In this document: positions 7,976 to 11,202 of the stretch, in pieces
Layout: each line of letters starts with the position of its first letter
Numbering within the stretch: position 1 is the first letter of the stretch
NCBI GenBank assembly: GCA_024404655.1
Contig: JAKSPR010000062.1
Coordinates: 1 to 11,202 of the forward strand
Reading direction: 5' to 3'
DNA: 11,202 nucleotides
From: Clostridia bacterium
GTDB lineage: Bacteria; Bacillota; Clostridia; Oscillospirales; CAG-272
Notes under the pieces: generated by a model
What the model was told of the DNA's origin: nothing
What the model saw: the letters and a program-made list of their open reading frames with translations, nothing else
The model's database searches: none
Translations under genes and position numbers: made by a program

Positions 7976-7993
7976 TGAAAGATAAATCTTTCA
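7976..7993. promoter_or_regulatory. 18-base palindrome, candidate operator
   Basis: TGAAAGATAAATCTTTCA consists of two 8-base arms (TGAAAGAT and ATCTTTCA) around AA. It is centred roughly 78 bases upstream of the predicted start of the GH38-operon transcript. The outer arms TGAAAG and CTTTCA equal those of the catabolite-response (cre) consensus, but the centre is 4 bases longer, so it is not a normal cre site. Binding by a regulator is an inference; it could also be a small hairpin in the 3' trailer of the MATE transcript. Confidence 0.45.
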
Positions 7994-8002
7994 ATCAACG
8001 TT

Positions 8003-8022
8003 TTGTGGCTTTTCAGCCACAA
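8003..8022 (-). other. Hairpin with GAAA tetraloop in the intergenic region
   Basis: A perfect 8-bp stem (TTGTGGCT / AGCCACAA). Read on the minus strand the loop is GAAA, a stable GNRA tetraloop; on the plus strand it is TTTC. There is no T-tract on either side, so it is not a terminator by itself. The loop hints that it functions in minus-strand RNA. Function unknown. Confidence 0.5.
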
Positions 8023-8028
8023 TTCCGG

Positions 8029-8055
8029 AAAAAGGAAACTTTCGCTGTGCGAAAG
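8029..8055 (-). terminator. Secondary terminator-like hairpin downstream of the MATE gene
   Basis: CTTTCGC (8039-8045) pairs with GCGAAAG (8049-8055) around a 3-base loop, and on the minus strand the stem is followed by TTTCCTTTTT. It could catch readthrough past the main terminator at 8064-8108. The stem is only 7 bp and the T-run is interrupted, so it may be weak. Confidence 0.5.
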
Positions 8056-8063
8056 CCATGGTC

Positions 8064-8108
8064 AAAAAAATGAGGCTGTCTCAATTTTCATCCGCATTGA
8101 GACAGCCT
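8064..8108 (-). terminator. Strong Rho-independent terminator of the GH95-MATE operon
   Basis: A perfect 13-bp inverted repeat (AGGCTGTCTCAAT at 8073-8085, ATTGAGACAGCCT at 8096-8108) with a 10-base loop, followed on the minus strand by CA and seven Ts (8064-8070). It begins 9 bases after the MATE stop codon. The opposite strand has only a broken T-rich stretch after the stem and there is no plus-strand gene to terminate. Confidence 0.92.
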
Positions 8109-8117
8109 TATTACTTT

Positions 8118-9473
8118 TTATTCCCCGATCCGCTTTTTCAGCCGTCTGAATACAATCATAAAGCAGATAAAATGTGCAAGCGTCGTGGTGATCCACGAAA
8201 CGGGATAGGAGATATACAGATTCACCAGCGTGTGATTCACACGGAAGATCGTGTAGATCCAGATGATGCGAAGTCCGCAGGCACCCATGAGGGAAATGAT
8301 CATCGGCGCAACGGAATAGCCGATACCGCGGAGCATTCCGCACATGACTTCCATCAGACCGCAGGTAAAATACGTCAGCGCAATGACCCGCATGCGGATG
8401 AGACCGAATTCGATCACCGCCGGATCGCTGTCATAGATGGACAGTAACTGCGGTCCGAAGCCGAGAATGATGACACCCAGCGTAAAACCGATGACACAGA
8501 CCAGAATGGAGCACTCCACCCCGGTTTTCTGGATCCGCTTCCATTGCCGCGCACCGAGATTCTGGGAGGAGAAGGTCACGGAGGCCTGATGGAACGCATT
8601 CATCGCCACATAGATGAAGCCTTCCAGATTGGAAGCCGCACCGTTGCCCGCCATGGCAACAGAACCGAAGGAGTTGATGGAGGACTGAATGAGGACGTTG
8701 GAAACCGAGAACAGCGCACCCTGTACCCCGGCAGGAATACCTGTCCGTGCAATGATCGCAAATTTGTCTTTTTTGATGCAGAGCCGGGAGGGACGCAGCT
8801 GGAACGCCGTTCCCTCCGCCCGCAGAAGACAGACGATAACCATCACCGCGGAGATCGCCTGCGAGGCAATCGTACCGATGGCAACACCCGCAACGCCCAT
8901 GTCAAAACCGATAACTAGCAAAAGGTTCAGAAGCACATTCGCAAGACCGGAGATCGTCAGAAAGACTAAAGGCCGCCGCGTGTCGCCGATGGCCCGCAGG
9001 ATCGCCGCACCGAAGTTGTACAGCATAGAGGCAGGCAGACCGAGAAAATAGATTTTCAGATACAGCGCTGCCTGGTCGATGACGTCCGGAGGGGACGCCA
9101 TCCAGCCAAGAAACGTCCGGCTGCCGAAGAAACCGATCAGCCCGACACCGATACCGCCGATCACACTCAGCGTGATGGAGGTATGCACCGTTTCTGTAAC
9201 ACCCTGATCGTCTTTTGCACCGAAATACCGCGCCACGGCGACGTTGGTACCGACGGAAAGCCCGATGAACAAGTTCACGATCAGATTGATCAGCGAACCC
9301 GTGGAGCTGACCGCCGCCAAGGCCGTACTTCCGGCGAATTTACCGACAACGATGATATCCGCCGCGTTATAGAGCAGCTGCAGGATGCTTGACAGCATCA
9401 GGGGAAGCGCAAAGAGTACCAGCTTCGGCAGAAGTGGTCCTTCGCACATGTTGATTTCGTAATTTTTCTTCAT
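8118..9473 (-). CDS. MATE-family multidrug/metabolite efflux transporter
   Basis: A 451-residue, strongly hydrophobic inner-membrane protein with about 12 membrane segments in two related halves. Family signs include EGPLLPKLVLFALPLMLSS at the N-terminus, LYNAADIIVVGKFAG (about 34-48), GTNVAVARYFGAKD (about 75-88), RAIGDTRRPL (about 160-169) closing the first half and its counterpart RGIGYSVAPM (about 382-391) in the second half. It would export a cationic drug or metabolite in exchange for sodium or protons; no substrate is readable. The ATG at 9471-9473 lies 12 bases after the GH95 stop codon and no purine-rich ribosome binding site is visible in front of it (the upstream bases are pyrimidine-rich), so it may be translated by coupling to the GH95 gene. 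An internal ATG at codon 9 is no better served. Length is normal for the family. It ends just before a strong terminator. Confidence 0.94.
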   Translation of the reverse strand: MKKNYEINMCEGPLLPKLVLFALPLMLSSILQLLYNAADIIVVGKFAGSTALAAVSSTGSLINLIVNLFIGLSVGTNVAVARYFGAKDDQGVTETVHTSITLSVIGGIGVGLIGFFGSRTFLGWMASPPDVIDQAALYLKIYFLGLPASMLYNFGAAILRAIGDTRRPLVFLTISGLANVLLNLLLVIGFDMGVAGVAIGTIASQAISAVMVIVCLLRAEGTAFQLRPSRLCIKKDKFAIIARTGIPAGVQGALFSVSNVLIQSSINSFGSVAMAGNGAASNLEGFIYVAMNAFHQASVTFSSQNLGARQWKRIQKTGVECSILVCVIGFTLGVIILGFGPQLLSIYDSDPAVIEFGLIRMRVIALTYFTCGLMEVMCGMLRGIGYSVAPMIISLMGACGLRIIWIYTIFRVNHTLVNLYISYPVSWITTTLAHFICFMIVFRRLKKRIGE

Positions 9474-9485
9474 GACAGATGAAAA

Positions 9486-11202
9486 TCAGGAAAAGAGCAG
9501 TTCTTTCTTCTTGCCGGGGAGCAGCGCTGCTTTCACTTCTTCCCCGTTGACACGCAGGATGACCGTCTGTGCTTTGTCGGAAATCAGATTCACACAGATG
9601 ACCCGTCCGTCGACCCAGTCAGCAGAAACCGTCACACCGCCTCTTGCACGCAGTCCTTCAAAGGAGCCGTTTGCGTATGCGGGATCCTCCGGCAGCGCAG
9701 GCAGAAGCACGATCTTTCCTGTGTGGCTCTGCAGCAGCATTTCCGCCATTGCCGCAGCCGCACCGAAGTTGCCGTCGATCTGGAACGGCGGATGGCTGTC
9801 GTAGAGATTGTCTTTGGTGGAGTTTTTGAGAAGCTTTGCGATCATGTCAGCCGCACCCAAGCCGCTGCCCAGACGCGCATACAGGTTGATGAGCCATGCA
9901 CAGCTCCAGCCCGTGTGACCGCCGCCGGAGGCAAGACGGCGCTTCATCGTCGTGTCGATGGCCGCCATGAGATCGGGCGTATTTTCGTTTATCTGCCAGC
10001 CGGGATAGAGCGCAAAGGCGTGGGAGATGTGTCTGTGACCGGGCTCCGCTTCTTCGTAGTCTTTGTCCCACTCCATAAGCTGCCCGTATTTGCCGATGCG
10101 CAGGGGCGGCAGCTTCGCATAGGCCGCCCTCGTCTCTTCCGCCTGGGCGGGATCGAGATTCAGCAGCTTTTCCGTCTCCATGTACATTTCAAACAGACCG
10201 GAGATGATCTCAATGTCCATCGTCGGGGACAGACACAGATAGGTTGATTTCTTCACGCCGTCTTCTTCCAGAAGGAACGTGTTTTCGGGAGAGGTGGAGG
10301 GACCGCTTACCAGCATGCCGTTTTCGTCTTCCGTCATGTAGTCAAGGAAGAACCGCGTGCAGGCTTTCATGTAGGGGTAGGCGGTATCTTTCAGATAGGC
10401 AAGATCGCCGCCGAACAGATAGTGCTCCCACAGCGCATAGCAGAGCCACGCACCACCCATAGGCCACAGCCCCCACAGACCGTCGGCAGGAGACGCAAAG
10501 CCGTAGATGTCGCTCAGATGATGCAGTACCGCACCGCGGCAGTGATAGAAATCTTTCGCTGCCCGCTCGCCGCCCGGCAGAAGATAACCGTTGATGTAAT
10601 CAAAGAGCGGGAGCGCACATTCGGCAAGGTTTGCCGTTTCCGCATGCCAGTAGTTCATCTGCAGATTGATGTTCGTGTGATAGTCCGCATTCCACGGCGC
10701 ACCGATGTAGGGGTTCCAGACGCCCTGCAGGTTCGCAGGAAGCGTCTCACTGCCTTCCATGGGACGGCTGGAGGAAAGGAGCAGATAACGTCCGAACTGG
10801 AAGTAGAGATTCACAAGACCGACATCCGTACCGCCCGCTTTGACAGCGGCAAGACGCTCGTTGACGGGAATCGCATCCAGCGCTTCGTCATAGTCGTAGG
10901 CAATGTCCGCACGACCCATGATCGCGGAGAAATCTTCGACGTGCGCGCGCAGAAGCTCTTCATAGTTCATATCCGGCAGAACGATTTCCCGTTCATCACA
11001 TTCAATACCGATCACAAGTACCGCACGATCCGCACCGGAAACGGAGATCGTCCCGTTTTCAAGAGCTGTGACCGTACCGCCGACGGTATCCACACGGACT
11101 TTGCCCGAGAACCCGTGCCCGCCGCTCGCCGTTTCACCGGAGAAAGAGAGAACGTTTCCTTCGGCGGAAACCGCTTTCACCCCGGATTCACGCGCATAGG
11201 AA
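9486..11202 (-). CDS. GH95 family alpha-L-fucosidase-type glycosidase, 5' end outside the window
   Basis: The reading frame is open through the right edge, giving 571 visible codons; the N-terminal part is missing (complete GH95 enzymes are usually 750-850 residues). Hydrolysis is expected by inversion of alpha-L-fucoside (often alpha-1,2) or alpha-L-galactoside. Numbering from the first full codon, GH95 signatures are: NINLQMNYWHAE with the catalytic-site Asn pair near 177 and 179, GPSTSPENTF with the likely general acid Glu near 306, PGHRHISHAFALYPG, TGWSCAWLINLYARLG, and FQIDGNFGAAAAMAEMLLQSH with the Asp near 476. All active-site positions known from the Bifidobacterium AfcA enzyme thus look intact. 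The C-terminal beta domain ends in KKKELLFS. Whether it is secreted cannot be judged without its N-terminus. A GTG at 11178-11180 is in frame but lies inside conserved family sequence and is not the true start. It is followed after 12 bases by the MATE gene. Confidence 0.93.
   Translation of the reverse strand, partial: SYARESGVKAVSAEGNVLSFSGETASGGHGFSGKVRVDTVGGTVTALENGTISVSGADRAVLVIGIECDEREIVLPDMNYEELLRAHVEDFSAIMGRADIAYDYDEALDAIPVNERLAAVKAGGTDVGLVNLYFQFGRYLLLSSSRPMEGSETLPANLQGVWNPYIGAPWNADYHTNINLQMNYWHAETANLAECALPLFDYINGYLLPGGERAAKDFYHCRGAVLHHLSDIYGFASPADGLWGLWPMGGAWLCYALWEHYLFGGDLAYLKDTAYPYMKACTRFFLDYMTEDENGMLVSGPSTSPENTFLLEEDGVKKSTYLCLSPTMDIEIISGLFEMYMETEKLLNLDPAQAEETRAAYAKLPPLRIGKYGQLMEWDKDYEEAEPGHRHISHAFALYPGWQINENTPDLMAAIDTTMKRRLASGGGHTGWSCAWLINLYARLGSGLGAADMIAKLLKNSTKDNLYDSHPPFQIDGNFGAAAAMAEMLLQSHTGKIVLLPALPEDPAYANGSFEGLRARGGVTVSADWVDGRVICVNLISDKAQTVILRVNGEEVKAALLPGKKKELLFS

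Noticed and set aside
7976..7993. A true CcpA cre site.
   Set aside because: The arms fit, but the spacing is 4 bases too long and the central CG is missing, so only a general palindromic operator is proposed.
7863..7994. A 44-residue N-terminal extension of the GH38 protein.
   Set aside because: The extension would cover the promoter and ribosome binding site at 7873-7942; the family's GNTHFDPVW motif normally lies within the first 20 or so residues, as it does with the start at 7862.
11178..11180. GTG as the start of the GH95 gene.
   Set aside because: The frame stays open to the window edge and the sequence around it is internal to the family's N-terminal region; the gene is simply cut by the window.
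1..11202. CRISPR arrays, tRNA or rRNA genes, insertion sequences, attachment sites.
   Set aside because: No regularly spaced repeats, cloverleaf-like or rRNA-like stretches, transposase or integrase frames were seen; nearly all of the window is covered by the seven genes.

Overview
The window reads as part of a bacterial chromosome, most likely from a Clostridia-type Firmicute living on host or plant glycans. Support for this is a near-consensus sigma-A promoter, strong AGGAG-type ribosome binding sites, short gaps between co-directional genes, hairpin terminators with T-tracts, and the mix of families (GH38, GH95, CehA/McbA-like PHP protein, MATE transporter). Base composition is moderately GC-rich in genes and AT-rich between them. 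The taxonomic call is an inference. All seven genes lie on the minus strand, so the transcriptional order runs from high to low coordinates.

Right part (11202 to about 8064): a GH95 alpha-L-fucosidase-type enzyme whose 5' end lies beyond the window, followed 12 bases later by a MATE-family multidrug/metabolite exporter, and closed by a perfect 13-bp hairpin terminator with seven Ts.

Intergenic part (7863-8117): this 255-base stretch is the largest gap and the only one that looks regulatory. It holds the MATE terminator, a second hairpin with a T-rich tail, a hairpin with a GAAA tetraloop, an 18-base palindrome and a very good promoter (TTGCAA, 17 bp, TATAAT).

Left part (7862 to 67): a five-gene operon driven by that promoter. 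Its genes are a GH38 alpha-mannosidase, a HisJ-like PHP metallohydrolase, an alpha/beta-hydrolase esterase of the hormone-sensitive-lipase type, a diverged GH95-like six-hairpin glycosidase, and a CehA/McbA-like PHP metallohydrolase. Intergenic gaps are 60, 38, 13 and 38 bases. A hairpin with a T-tract on the plus strand lies at the extreme left edge.

None of the fully visible enzymes has a signal peptide, so they probably act in the cytoplasm on imported oligosaccharides. A likely division of labour is removal of fucose or a similar residue (GH95), mannose (GH38) and acyl groups (esterase). The GH95-like protein and the two PHP proteins have unknown substrates. No sugar transporter, sugar kinase or transcription regulator is visible. 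The most interesting points are the pairing of two different PHP proteins with glycosidases, and the GH95-like enzyme whose catalytic positions appear to be replaced.
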